Of a DNA stretch of 64,000 bases, positions 48,270 through 57,125 are shown piece after piece. A model generated the notes under the pieces. The model made no database searches and was not told the DNA's origin. It worked only from the letters and a program-made list of their open reading frames with translations. Location: the NCBI RefSeq assembly GCF_022698145.1, contig NZ_JALDAX010000001.1, positions 310,001-374,000 on the forward strand. The letters are read 5' to 3'. A program made the translations under genes and the position numbers. The stretch is from Streptomyces spinosisporus. GTDB lineage: Bacteria > Actinomycetota > Actinomycetes > Streptomycetales > Streptomycetaceae. Each line of letters opens with the position of its first letter. The stretch's first letter is position 1.

Positions 48270-49574
48270 ATGCACGTCAACAGAGTCAGCCGTGCACGCA
48301 TGCGCACGGCCGTCGGTGTGTCCGTGGCCGCGCTCGCCGCCGGCGCCCTGGCGGGTGCGGGACCGGCCTCCGCCGGGCCGAGGACCGCCGCAGCCCCGGC
48401 CGCCGGCTGCAGCAGCGCCTACCAGATCCAGCAGAAGCTCTCCAGCGGCACCACCTGGACGATGTGCTGGCGCTACGACAGCAAGGCGGGCCTCGTCCTG
48501 AACGACGTCTCCTACCAGCCCAAGGGCGAGACCAAGCCGATCAAGGTGCTCAACAGCGCCCGGCTGGCGCAGATCGACGTTCCGTACGACGACGGCAGCG
48601 TCGAGTACGACGACCTCACCGGCTTCGGCTTCGCCCAGGGCCTGATGAACCTGGCGCCCGGCGAGTGCCCCGGCGGCACCATCAGGTCCGTCAAGGTGCC
48701 CGACTCCTGGGACCCGGAGCACCCGAACGTCAACGGACTGTGCACCACGACCCGTTCACGCGGCCACGCCTACCGCATGCAGGGCGACAGCGCGAACAAG
48801 GTGTACCAGGCCCAGGGCAAGGACCTCCTCGTCTACACGGTCAACCAGGTCGGCTGGTACGAGTACATGACCGAGTGGCGCTTCCAGGACGACGGCACGA
48901 TCAACATGAACGTCGGCGCCACCGGCAGCCTGTCCTACGAGGACTACGACGCCGGTGACGGCCGCGGCTGGCCCATCGGCAAGGGCGCCACCGCCTCCGC
49001 CACCAGCCACAGCCACAACGTCTTCTGGCGCCTCGACTTCGGCCTCGACGGCTCCTCGAAGACCAGGGTCGAGCAGTACGACTCGAAGGTCACCGCACCG
49101 GCCCGCGGCCAGGAGGCGCCGACCGCGAAGACCACCCGCACCAAGGTCACCAAGGAACTGGCCGGCGACTACAAGACCTACCGCTGGTGGCGGATGGTCA
49201 GCGCGAGCGGCAAGAACAAGGACGGGCACGCGCGCTCGTACGAGATCGTCCCCGGCACCACCACGAAGTACCCGGGCCGCAGCTTCACCAAGCACGACCT
49301 GTACGTCACCGACTACAAGAAGTGCGAGCAGTTCGCCAGCAACAACACCGGCAACTGCCCGGCCGGGACGGGCAAATCGGTCGACAAGTGGGTGAACGGC
49401 CAGACCCTCACGCACCCGATCGTCTGGATGAACGTGGGCTTCCACCACATCGCCCGCGACGAGGACCAGCAGCCCATGCCCGTGCACTGGCAGGGCTTCT
49501 CCATCGCCCCGCGCGACGTCACCGCTATGAATCCGCTCACTCCCGACGCCCTGGCGGCCCAGAACGGCCACTGA
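48270..49574 (+). CDS. Secreted catalytic-domain half of a copper amine oxidase
   Basis: 434 aa; AGGGAG lies upstream of the ATG. Signal peptide (RTAVGVSVAALAAGALAGAGPASA). The rest is the C-terminal amine-oxidase domain alone: WRYDSKAGLVLNDVSY, YDDLTGFGF (catalytic-base region), VGWYEYMTEWRF (precursor Tyr of the topaquinone cofactor), SHSHNVFWRLDF (two Cu His) and NVGFHHIARDED (third His), ending HWQGFSIAPRDVTAMNP. Normal enzymes are ~640-720 aa with N2/N3 in the same chain. The Asn before the cofactor Tyr is Trp here, so activity is uncertain. It would oxidise primary amines to aldehydes. Confidence 0.88.
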   Translation: MHVNRVSRARMRTAVGVSVAALAAGALAGAGPASAGPRTAAAPAAGCSSAYQIQQKLSSGTTWTMCWRYDSKAGLVLNDVSYQPKGETKPIKVLNSARLAQIDVPYDDGSVEYDDLTGFGFAQGLMNLAPGECPGGTIRSVKVPDSWDPEHPNVNGLCTTTRSRGHAYRMQGDSANKVYQAQGKDLLVYTVNQVGWYEYMTEWRFQDDGTINMNVGATGSLSYEDYDAGDGRGWPIGKGATASATSHSHNVFWRLDFGLDGSSKTRVEQYDSKVTAPARGQEAPTAKTTRTKVTKELAGDYKTYRWWRMVSASGKNKDGHARSYEIVPGTTTKYPGRSFTKHDLYVTDYKKCEQFASNNTGNCPAGTGKSVDKWVNGQTLTHPIVWMNVGFHHIARDEDQQPMPVHWQGFSIAPRDVTAMNPLTPDALAAQNGH

Positions 49575-49690
49575 GAGCCGCGTAGTTGAGAAACGACCTG
49601 TCCATCCGGCTGCATCGCCGACCGGTCCCGGAGTACCCTTCCTTGATCGTTGAGACGGGGAGTCTCGGGGGAGCGGAAGGCGGTGCGCGG

Positions 49691-50938
49691 GTGGGCTCGG
49701 GAGGGCTGGAGCTGCCCCCTGGTGACGAGGGTCACGAGGGGAACTCCACAGAGGTCCCGCCCGGCACGGTGTCTCTGGCCAGGCCCATGGCGACCAACTC
49801 CATCGGCCCGGAACTCGACTGGGACGCCGACGCCTGGCACGAGGTGCGTACGCGCGCCCAGAGGGCGGGGCGGGCCTACATCTGGCTGAACCTCGTCGAA
49901 CAGCGGCTGCGCGCGGTCGTGGCCGCTGTTCTGCGGCCCATCTACGAACCCGTCCACGCCGACGACTGGGTGGTGGCCGCGGCCGGTCCGGCCGGCCAGG
50001 AATGGGTGCAGCGCGCCGTCGCCGTACGCGAAGTCAGCCGCCGCAAGGGCTACTTGCTCGACCCGGCCGACGACAACGTCCTCAGCTTCCTCACGCTGCC
50101 GCAGCTGCGCGAGCTGATGGTGCAGCACTGGCCGTGCTTCGAGCCCTACGTCGACGACCGCCGCGAGGTCGAACTCGCCCTGGACGAGCTCGAGGTCACC
50201 CGCAATGTCGTCTCCCGCAACCGGGCCCTGTCCGAGGCTGTCCTGAGCCAGGCCGAGCGGGCCTCGGCGAAGCTGCTGGACGTCCTCGGGGCGGCCGGTG
50301 ACGTGCCCTCGGCCCGCCGGCTGCCCGTCGACGCGGTGGAGGACCTGATCGGCGACCGGTACGCGGACGTGGTCGGCGTGCACCCCGACCGGGTGCGGCT
50401 GCTGCGCCAGTTCCCGGCCGAGGACATCTTCGGCGGTGCGCGGCGCCTGGACGCCGTCGGCATCGGCCTGAACCTGCTCGTGCAGAACTTCTCCGGGCGG
50501 CGGCTGGTGCGGCTGGCCGAGGCGGGCTGCCGGGTGCGGCTGCTGTTCCTCAACCCGGCCTCCAGCGCGGTCAAGCGGCGCGAGCGCGAACTCGGCATGA
50601 AGCGCGGCGAGTTGAGCCGCTCCGTCGAGATGAACATCCTGCACATGCGCCGGGTGCGCTCCCGGCTGCGCGACCCGGGGGCCTTCGAGATCCATGTCTA
50701 CGACGAGATCCCGCGCTTCAGCGCCTATCTGGTCGACGGGGACGGCTCGGACGGCATCGCGGTCGTGCAGTCCTATCTGCGGCGCACGCGCGGGATGGAG
50801 GCGCCGGTGCTGGTCCTGCGCAACGGCGGCCGCGTGGTCAAGCCGGACGACATGGACAAGGGGGTCGACAACGGACTCTTCCCCACCTACCGCGAGGAGT
50901 TCGAAATGATGTGGGTGGATTCGCGGCCCGTGTCCTGA
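49691..50938 (+). CDS. SAV2148-family HEPN-domain protein
   Basis: 415 aa from the GTG at 49691, where the conserved N-terminus GSGGLELPPGDEGHEGNST begins; the longer frame from 49586 is not conserved in style. The protein is helical, Arg/Glu-rich, with a HEPN-like central region (ELDWDADAWHEVRTRAQRAGRAYIWLN). HEPN domains often act as RNases or nucleic-acid-binding modules, but the catalytic RxxxxH motif is not obvious. The family is confined to Streptomyces and relatives. Monocistronic. Function unknown. Confidence 0.85.
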   Translation: MGSGGLELPPGDEGHEGNSTEVPPGTVSLARPMATNSIGPELDWDADAWHEVRTRAQRAGRAYIWLNLVEQRLRAVVAAVLRPIYEPVHADDWVVAAAGPAGQEWVQRAVAVREVSRRKGYLLDPADDNVLSFLTLPQLRELMVQHWPCFEPYVDDRREVELALDELEVTRNVVSRNRALSEAVLSQAERASAKLLDVLGAAGDVPSARRLPVDAVEDLIGDRYADVVGVHPDRVRLLRQFPAEDIFGGARRLDAVGIGLNLLVQNFSGRRLVRLAEAGCRVRLLFLNPASSAVKRRERELGMKRGELSRSVEMNILHMRRVRSRLRDPGAFEIHVYDEIPRFSAYLVDGDGSDGIAVVQSYLRRTRGMEAPVLVLRNGGRVVKPDDMDKGVDNGLFPTYREEFEMMWVDSRPVS

Positions 50939-51054
50939 AACCGTGCCCGCACGCCGGAGCCGCGGTAAGCGGAATGCGGTCCTCTGATTGTCAGTGGCTC
51001 ATGGGAAGGTGGAGACCACTGGGGGAAAGCACCACCAAGAAGGGGGGGCCGCCC

Positions 51055-51780
51055 ATGGGCTGGCACCAGGAGCTGCTGATCGGCTTCGACCTGGAGACGA
51101 CCGGGACCGATCCGCGCGAGGCGCGCATCGTCACGGGGGCCGTGATCGAGGTCAGGGGCGGGCAGCCCATAGGGCGCCGGGAGTGGCTGGCGGACCCGGG
51201 CGTTCCGATCCCGGCGGACGCGGTGGCGGTGCACGGCATCAGCAATGAGCGGGCGGCCGCGGAGGGCCGCCCCGCCGACCAGGTGGCGAACGCCATCGCG
51301 GACGTCCTCGCGGGGTACTGGAAGACGGGCGTCCCGGTCGTCGCCTACAACGCCGCCTTCGACCTGAGCCTGCTCTCGGCCGAACTGCGGCGCTACGGCC
51401 TGCCGTCGCTCAGCGACCGCCTCGGCGGCATCGCGCCCGCCCCGGTCATCGACCCGTACACCATCGACCGCTGGGTCGACCGCTACCGCCGCGGCAAGCG
51501 CAACCTCGAAGCCGTCTGCGCGGAGTACGGCGTCCTGCTGGACGCCGCGCACAACGCCGCCGCGGACGCCCTCGCCGCCGCCGGCCTGGCCTGCGCCATA
51601 GCCGCCCGCCACACCAAGATCGCGGCCCTCGGCCCGGCGGAACTGCACCGCCGCCAGATCGAGTGGTACGCCGAATGGGCGGCCGACTTCCAGGACTTCC
51701 TCCGCCGCAAGGGCGACCCGACGGCAACCGTGGACGGCACCTGGCCACTGCGGGAACCGGCAGACGAACGAGTGCTCTGA
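51055..51780 (+). CDS. DEDDh 3'-5' exonuclease (DnaQ-like)
   Basis: 241 aa; AAGAAGGGGGGGCC precedes the ATG. Exo I motif IGFDLETTGTDP (Asp and Glu), Exo II VAYNAAFDLSLL (Asp), and Exo III AHNAAADALAAA (His and Asp), so all DEDDh ligands are present. There is no polymerase or helicase domain. It probably trims single-stranded DNA or RNA ends, in repair or RNA turnover. Between the SAV2148 and YbaK genes, without evident operon partners. Confidence 0.92.
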   Translation: MGWHQELLIGFDLETTGTDPREARIVTGAVIEVRGGQPIGRREWLADPGVPIPADAVAVHGISNERAAAEGRPADQVANAIADVLAGYWKTGVPVVAYNAAFDLSLLSAELRRYGLPSLSDRLGGIAPAPVIDPYTIDRWVDRYRRGKRNLEAVCAEYGVLLDAAHNAAADALAAAGLACAIAARHTKIAALGPAELHRRQIEWYAEWAADFQDFLRRKGDPTATVDGTWPLREPADERVL

Positions 51781-51828
51781 ACCGCCACACCGGGAGCCGC
51801 AGAGCGGGTTGGCGCAGCTGCGGAGGTG

Positions 51829-52326
51829 TTACGCCGGGGCAGGGCTTGCCACGCGTTCCACTCGGGGCTGGGCCACCCGTTCGTAGTCGGTGCCCGAGAG
51901 GGAGAGGGAGCGGTCCAGGCGGGCTGCGTTGAAGTAGAGGCGGGGCAGGGCGACGACGGCCGGGTCGGCGACGAGTTCGAGTTCGGGGTCGAAGCTGAAC
52001 GGGAGCACGGTGCCGGGGACGGCGCGGGCCAGCCGCTCGGCCGTCTCCGCGTCGCTGAAGCCGACGTAGCGGGCCGCGTACAGCGTCTTCACGGCGTCCA
52101 GGTCCACCCGCCGGTCCCCGGGGACGACCGCGAGGACGTGCCGGGTGGTGCGCCGGTCGACCTTGACCCGCAGCACGATGCACTTCGCGGCCTCGGACAC
52201 GGCGTGCCCGCGCAGCGCGCTGACGGCCTCGGTGGTGCCCTCGGGCTCGTGGTCGATCAGCTTGTAGTCGACCGACGCGGAGTCGAGGAGGGAGATCAGA
52301 CGGTCGTAGGTGTCGTGGTCCGGCAT
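51829..52326 (-). CDS. YbaK/ProX-type aminoacyl-tRNA deacylase
   Basis: 165 aa, with a TAA stop, rare in this genome. It shows the YbaK fold: EPEGTTEAVSALRG, then AAKCIVLRVK (catalytic Lys), HVLAVVPGDRRVDLDAVK, and SFDPELELVADP. Members remove mischarged amino acids from tRNAs such as Cys-tRNA(Pro) or Ala-tRNA(Pro). The start overlaps the end of the EamA gene by 31 bp, so the two are co-transcribed. Confidence 0.9.
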   Translation of the reverse strand: MPDHDTYDRLISLLDSASVDYKLIDHEPEGTTEAVSALRGHAVSEAAKCIVLRVKVDRRTTRHVLAVVPGDRRVDLDAVKTLYAARYVGFSDAETAERLARAVPGTVLPFSFDPELELVADPAVVALPRLYFNAARLDRSLSLSGTDYERVAQPRVERVASPAPA

Positions 52327-53249
52327 CGGACATCCCCTTCGTGGGCGTGGACTTCGGTGGCGGCTGCGGTGACCGCGGTGCGGTGGGCGCGCTCCACGGA
52401 CTGGCCCCAGTAGGTGCCGGCGACCATCATCGCCGCACCGAGAGCAGTGAGTGCCGTGAGGTGTTCACCGCCGAGGGCGAGGCCCGCCGCGACGGCCCAG
52501 ACCGGCTCGGTGCCCAGCAGCAGACTGGCCCTGCTGGCGGAGGTGCGCTGCACCGCAAAGGTCTGCGCGAGAAAGGCGAACACACTGCAGAACAGGGCGA
52601 GATACACCAGTTGCGCCCAGGTCGCCGGGCCGGCCCGGACCAGCTCCGGCAGACCGTGGACGGCCGCCACAGGCAGGAACAGCGCCGTGCCGACAAGGGT
52701 CTGCACGGCCGTCAGCTGCAGCGGGCGTACGCCCCGGCCGACGGTGAGCCGCCCCACCAGCGCGACATGACCCGCCCGCACCGCCGCCGCGCCGAGCATC
52801 AGCAGATCGCCGAGGCGCGGGGCATGGAAGCCGTTGCCGGCCATCAGCAGACCGACGGCCAGGACGCACACACCGGCGGCGGCGTAGAACAGGGGCGGCG
52901 GCCCGCCGTGCGTGCGGTCGAGCAGCGGGGTCAGCACGATGGTGAGGCTGATGATCAGCCCCGCGTTGGCGGCGCTGGTGTGGGCGACGCCGTACGTCTC
53001 CACGACCAGGACCGCGGCCTGGGTCAGCCCGAGCGGCACACCCGCCCGCACCTCGTCGCGGCTGAACCGGCGCGGCCCGCGCCGCGCGGCCACGACCCCG
53101 AGACAGGCGAGCGCGGAGAGGGCGTAGCGCGCGAACAGCACCAGCAGGACGGGGAGCGCGGCGGTGGCCGTCCGGGCGGACAGATAGCTCGAACCCCAGA
53201 CGACGGCGACAAGGAGGAGTACCGCATCGGTGCGGCGGACGTCGGACAC
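52296..53249 (-). CDS. EamA/DMT-family transporter
   Basis: 317 aa from the GTG at 53249 (a GTG at 53264 adds five residues). Ten predicted TM helices in two EamA repeats: LLLVAVVWGSSYLSARTAT in the first and LVYLALFCSVFAFLAQTFAVQ in the second, followed by GTEPVWAVAAGLALGGEHL, the typical EamA C-terminal motif. It likely exports amino acids or other metabolites. Divergent from a LysR gene 94 bp away, a common pairing, and followed by the YbaK-like gene. Confidence 0.93.
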   Translation of the reverse strand: MSDVRRTDAVLLLVAVVWGSSYLSARTATAALPVLLVLFARYALSALACLGVVAARRGPRRFSRDEVRAGVPLGLTQAAVLVVETYGVAHTSAANAGLIISLTIVLTPLLDRTHGGPPPLFYAAAGVCVLAVGLLMAGNGFHAPRLGDLLMLGAAAVRAGHVALVGRLTVGRGVRPLQLTAVQTLVGTALFLPVAAVHGLPELVRAGPATWAQLVYLALFCSVFAFLAQTFAVQRTSASRASLLLGTEPVWAVAAGLALGGEHLTALTALGAAMMVAGTYWGQSVERAHRTAVTAAATEVHAHEGDVRCRTTTPTTV

Positions 53250-53343
53250 GGCCCCACCCTGCACCGAAGACGTTCGTGAAGCCCAGTACCACTTACTGAA
53301 CCGATCTTTTAGAAGTCCTACATCGACTCCCTACACTGGTCAC

Positions 53344-54255
53344 ATGGACGAACGGCAGCTCCGGATCCTGCGGGAGCTCGGCGAGCTGGGCAGCGTCACC
53401 GCGGTCGCCGAGGCGCTGCTCGTGACCCCGTCGGCGATCTCCCAGCAGCTGCGGCTGCTGCAGCGCTCGATCCCGGTTCCGCTCACCGAGCGCCGGGGCA
53501 GACGCCTGGTGCTCACCGACGCCGGGCAGACACTGGCGGGCTCGGCGATCGAGGTGGAGTCCGCGATGGAGCGGGCCCGCCGCAGCGTCGGCGAGTTCCT
53601 GGACCGGCCCGACGGCGAGGTGTCGGTGGCGGCGTTCCACAGCGCGGCCGCGGCGTTCTTCCCGCCGCTGCTGCGCGCACTCGCGGCTCCCGGCGCCCCG
53701 GTGCCGAGGCTCGCCGACGAGGACGTACCGCAGGAGGAGTTCCCGCGCCTGACCCGGGAGTACGACCTCGTCCTCGCGCACCGTCTCGACCACGCACCCC
53801 CGTGGCCGCCCACGGTGACCGCGACAACCCTGCTGCGTGAACCCCTGGACGTGGCCATGCCGGCCACCCACCCGCTCGCCGCCCAACGCCGTGTGACCCC
53901 GCGCGACGTGGCCGACGAACCCTGGATCACGGTCCACGACGGCTTCCCGGTCCTGGCCACCATCGAGGCGATCTCCGCCGCCGCGGGCAAACGCCTCCAT
54001 CTCGCCCACCGCATCAACGAGTTCGCGGTCGTCGCCGAAGCGGTGGCAGCGGGCGGCGGCCTCGCCCTGATGCCCCGCTGGACCACCCGCCCCCACCCCG
54101 AGGTCCTCCTCAAACCCCTGAGCGGCGTCCGGGCCGAACGCCACATCGACACCCTCTACCGCCCCGAACGCACAGCCCGAAAAGCAGTCCGCACGGTGCT
54201 CACAGAACTACAACAAGCCGCACAAACCATCCAAGGCAGAAGGGCAACCCCCTAG
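53344..54255 (+). CDS. LysR-family transcriptional regulator
   Basis: 303 aa. Winged HTH (RQLRILRELGELGSVTAVAEALLVTPSAISQQLRLLQ) and substrate-binding domain. The ATG has no ribosome site; a -10-like TACACT at 53332-53337 would start transcription at or near the ATG, so the mRNA is probably leaderless. It is divergent from the EamA gene and probably controls it. Its TAG stop lies at the start of a dispersed intergenic element. Confidence 0.92.
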   Translation: MDERQLRILRELGELGSVTAVAEALLVTPSAISQQLRLLQRSIPVPLTERRGRRLVLTDAGQTLAGSAIEVESAMERARRSVGEFLDRPDGEVSVAAFHSAAAAFFPPLLRALAAPGAPVPRLADEDVPQEEFPRLTREYDLVLAHRLDHAPPWPPTVTATTLLREPLDVAMPATHPLAAQRRVTPRDVADEPWITVHDGFPVLATIEAISAAAGKRLHLAHRINEFAVVAEAVAAGGGLALMPRWTTRPHPEVLLKPLSGVRAERHIDTLYRPERTARKAVRTVLTELQQAAQTIQGRRATP

Positions 54256-54305
54256 GGGCGCGGGGAACTGCGCGCTCAACCCAAAACAACCCGCACCCGC
54301 CCGAC
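54252..54305. repeat. Dispersed Streptomyces intergenic element, second copy
   Basis: TAGGGGCGCGGGGAACTGCG at 54253 onward, then CAACCCAAAACAACCCGCAC, in the same order as the copy at 14465-14520. It fills most of the gap between the LysR and APH-family genes. Confidence 0.65.
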
Positions 54306-54333
54306 GAACAAAAGCCCCCCACCCCTCAGGCGC

Positions 54334-55197
54334 TCAAAACGAATACCACCGCACCGACTCATCCCCGGCCCGCAACGACCCCACCCGCCGCTCGAACTCC
54401 ACCAACGCCGCCGGATTGCTCCCCGCATGCTGCGCCACCCACGCACAACTCGCCGTCTCCCGGGCCCCCCGCAACACAGCACACCCCTCCCACTCCCGCA
54501 CATCCCACCCATACGCCGCGACAAACCCGTCATAAGCCGCCGCAGGCAACCCGTACCGATCGCGCGACAGCGCCATCACCACCAGGTCGTGCTCCCGCAG
54601 ATCCGACGAGAACGTCTCCAGATCCACCAGCACTGGCCCATCAGGCCCCACGTACACATTCCGCGGCAGCGCATCCCCGTGGATCGGCCCCGGCGTCAGA
54701 TGCGGCGTCAACGCGGCCGCGGCGGCCGCGAACCCGTCCCGCCGCTCCCGCAGATACGCCGCGTCCGCCGGGTCGATCGCGTCCCCCGCGAGCCGCAGCC
54801 AGCGCTCCACGCCGCCCAGCAGCTCACGCGGAGGCAGTGAGAAGGAAGGCGCGGGCAGCGCATGCACCACCCGCAGCAGTTCGGCCAAGTCCCGCGGTTC
54901 GGCGTCCCGTACGGGATCCGGCAGCCGGTGCCACACGGTCACCGGGTGCCCCAGGACCGACCGCGGCTTCGGCTCGGCCGCGCGGACCGCGGGCACGCCC
55001 TCCTCGGCGAGCCACAGGGCGATGTCCAGTTCGCGGCGTGCCCGCTCCAGCAGCTCCGGGTCGCGGCCCACCTTGACCACCAGGTCACCGGCGGCGAACA
55101 CCGCGTTCTCGCCCAGGGAGAGGAGCCGCGCGTCCCGCGCCGGGCCGGGCAGGACGTCCGCCGCGGCCAGTACGTCCCGCGCCCGTGCCTCGTCCAT
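54334..55197 (-). CDS. Aminoglycoside phosphotransferase (APH)-family kinase
   Basis: 287 aa from the ATG at 55197; the longer frame to 55329 adds an Arg-rich leader. Motifs: LSLGENAVFAAGDLVVKVGR (nucleotide loop and Lys), catalytic loop PIHGDALPRNVYV, and metal-binding LVDLETFSSDLREHDLV. The layout fits the family that includes homoserine and choline kinases as well as drug phosphotransferases. There is no resistance context. It is convergent with the LysR gene. Confidence 0.88.
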   Translation of the reverse strand: MDEARARDVLAAADVLPGPARDARLLSLGENAVFAAGDLVVKVGRDPELLERARRELDIALWLAEEGVPAVRAAEPKPRSVLGHPVTVWHRLPDPVRDAEPRDLAELLRVVHALPAPSFSLPPRELLGGVERWLRLAGDAIDPADAAYLRERRDGFAAAAAALTPHLTPGPIHGDALPRNVYVGPDGPVLVDLETFSSDLREHDLVVMALSRDRYGLPAAAYDGFVAAYGWDVREWEGCAVLRGARETASCAWVAQHAGSNPAALVEFERRVGSLRAGDESVRWYSF

Positions 55198-55386
55198 CGT
55201 CCGCCTCCGTGTCGTCGTCCCCTGCCGTGGCCGGCGTCGTAAACCCGCCATCCGCCGCTCAGTCTCGCATCCACACAGGTCGCGCCGGGTGCGCGGTCTC
55301 TTGACGGGGCACAGTATCTTCACGACCATGACCGGGCCCGTCCGTGCTGTACAGGGCGGCCGAGCCCGTACAGAGAGGGAGATTCC

Positions 55387-56295
55387 GTGGCGTCAGTGGC
55401 CCAGGCGGGCAGACCGGTGCGGCGTTCCACCGACCGCGGCGCCTGGTTCCTGGTCCTCCCCGCGCTGATCCCCATCCTCGTGCTGAGCGTCGCACCGCTG
55501 CTCTACGGCATCCTGCTGGCGTTCACCGACGCCCAGTCGGGCCGTACGCAGGCCACGCAGTGGATCAGCGGCCTCAACTTCCAGGACCTGCTGCACGACA
55601 CCCTGTTCTGGGAGTCGTTCCGCATCGGGCTGCTGTGGGCGGTCGGGGTGACCGTGCCGCAGTTCCTGCTGGCACTCGGCCTCGCCCTGCTGCTCAACGA
55701 GGACCTGAGGCTGCGCTGGCTGGCCCGCGCCCTGGCGATCGTCCCGTGGGCGATGCCCGAGGTCGTCGTGGGCGTCATGTGGCGGCTGGTCTACAACCCC
55801 GACGCGGGGGTGCTCAACGAGACCCTGCGCGACCTCGGCCTCGGTGACGGCCGCGACTGGCTCAGCGGGCTTGCCACCGCGCTGCCCGCGGTCGTCGTCG
55901 TCGGCGTCTGGGCCGGTATGCCGCAGACCACGGTCGCCCTGCTCGCCGGACTGCAGAACACCCCACGCGAACTGCACGAGGCGGCCGCCGTCGACGGAGC
56001 GGGCGCCTGGCGCCGTTTCCGCACGGTCACCTGGCCCGCCCTCAGACCGATCGCCCTCGCCATCACCGCGCTCAACCTGATCTGGAACTTCAACTCCTTC
56101 GCCCTGGTCTACGTCCTGACCAACGGCGGCCCCGGCGGCCGTACCCGGCTGCCCATGCTGTTCGCCTACGAAGAGGCCTTCCGCTACGGCCAGTTCGGGT
56201 ACGCGGCGGCGATGGGATGCGTGATGGTCGCCGTCATCTCCGTCCTGCTCGCCCTCTTCCTGGTGGGACGGCTCAGCGGAGGTGACGAGGCATGA
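55387..56295 (+). CDS. Sugar ABC transporter permease (MalF type)
   Basis: 302 aa from a GTG with AGAGAGGGA ~6 bp upstream. Six TM helices. The EAA loop that docks the ATPase is HEAAAVDGAGAWRRFRTVTWPALRP. It forms the membrane channel with the next gene, whose ATG overlaps this stop (ATGA at 56292). The group (MalF/UgpA) imports oligosaccharides or related solutes. No ATPase gene is present in this operon; in Streptomyces the shared ATPase MsiK usually serves such importers. Confidence 0.93.
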   Translation: MASVAQAGRPVRRSTDRGAWFLVLPALIPILVLSVAPLLYGILLAFTDAQSGRTQATQWISGLNFQDLLHDTLFWESFRIGLLWAVGVTVPQFLLALGLALLLNEDLRLRWLARALAIVPWAMPEVVVGVMWRLVYNPDAGVLNETLRDLGLGDGRDWLSGLATALPAVVVVGVWAGMPQTTVALLAGLQNTPRELHEAAAVDGAGAWRRFRTVTWPALRPIALAITALNLIWNFNSFALVYVLTNGGPGGRTRLPMLFAYEEAFRYGQFGYAAAMGCVMVAVISVLLALFLVGRLSGGDEA

Positions 56296-57125
56296 GGTCC
56301 CGGACCGGCACCCGCGCAGGGCAGTACGCCGCCCTGCTCTGCTATCTCGTCTTCCTCGCCTTCCCGTTCCTGTGGCTGCTGTCCACCGCCTTCAAGTCGC
56401 CGCGCGAGCTGGGCAGTCTGCATCCCACCTGGATCCCGCGCAACCCCACGCTCGACAACTTCCGGCAGGCCTTCGACGAGCAGCCCCTGCTGCACGCCGC
56501 ACTCAACTCCCTGCTCGCCGCGGCCGGTGCGGCCGTCATCGCCGTGGTGATCGCGACCCCGCTCGCCTACGTCATGGCCCGCCGCCGCACCGCGCTGACC
56601 CGGGCCGCGACCGGCTGGGTGGTGGTCAGCCAGGCGTTCCCGCTGGTCCTGGTGATCATCCCGCTGTTCCTCGTGCTGAAGAACCTGCACCTGATCAACT
56701 CCCTGTTCGGGCTGACGCTGGTCTACGTGGTGTGGGCGCTGCCGTTCGCGCTGTGGATGCTGGCCGGATACGTCCGTGCCGTGCCCACCGAGGTCGAGGA
56801 GGCGGCGGCCGTCGACGGGGCCGGGCGCACCCGGACCCTGGTGTCCGTGGTGGCGCCGCTGCTCGCGCCGGGGATCGCGGCGACGGGCCTGTTCGCCTTC
56901 GTCACCGCGTGGAACGAGTTCTTCTTCGCGCTGGTCCTGCTGAAGACACCGGAGAAACAGACCCTGCCCGTGATCCTCACCCACTTCATCGGCGCCGAAG
57001 GGGTCGCGGACCTCGGACCGCTCGCGGCCGCCGCGTTCCTCGCGACGCTGCCCTCCCTCGTCGTCTTCGCGCTCATCCAGCGGCGGATCACCGGCGGCAT
57101 GCTCACCGGGGCGGTGAAGAACTGA
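56292..57125 (+). CDS. Sugar ABC transporter permease (MalG type)
   Basis: 277 aa, six TM helices. N-terminal FLAFPFLWLLSTAFKSPREL and EAA loop EEAAAVDGAGRTRTLVSVVAPLLAPG are typical of MalG-type permeases. The C-terminus (ITGGMLTGAVKN) is the family ending. It is the second half of the channel made with the preceding gene. Its stop overlaps the binding-protein start (TGATG at 57123-57127). Confidence 0.93.
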   Translation: MRSRTGTRAGQYAALLCYLVFLAFPFLWLLSTAFKSPRELGSLHPTWIPRNPTLDNFRQAFDEQPLLHAALNSLLAAAGAAVIAVVIATPLAYVMARRRTALTRAATGWVVVSQAFPLVLVIIPLFLVLKNLHLINSLFGLTLVYVVWALPFALWMLAGYVRAVPTEVEEAAAVDGAGRTRTLVSVVAPLLAPGIAATGLFAFVTAWNEFFFALVLLKTPEKQTLPVILTHFIGAEGVADLGPLAAAAFLATLPSLVVFALIQRRITGGMLTGAVKN

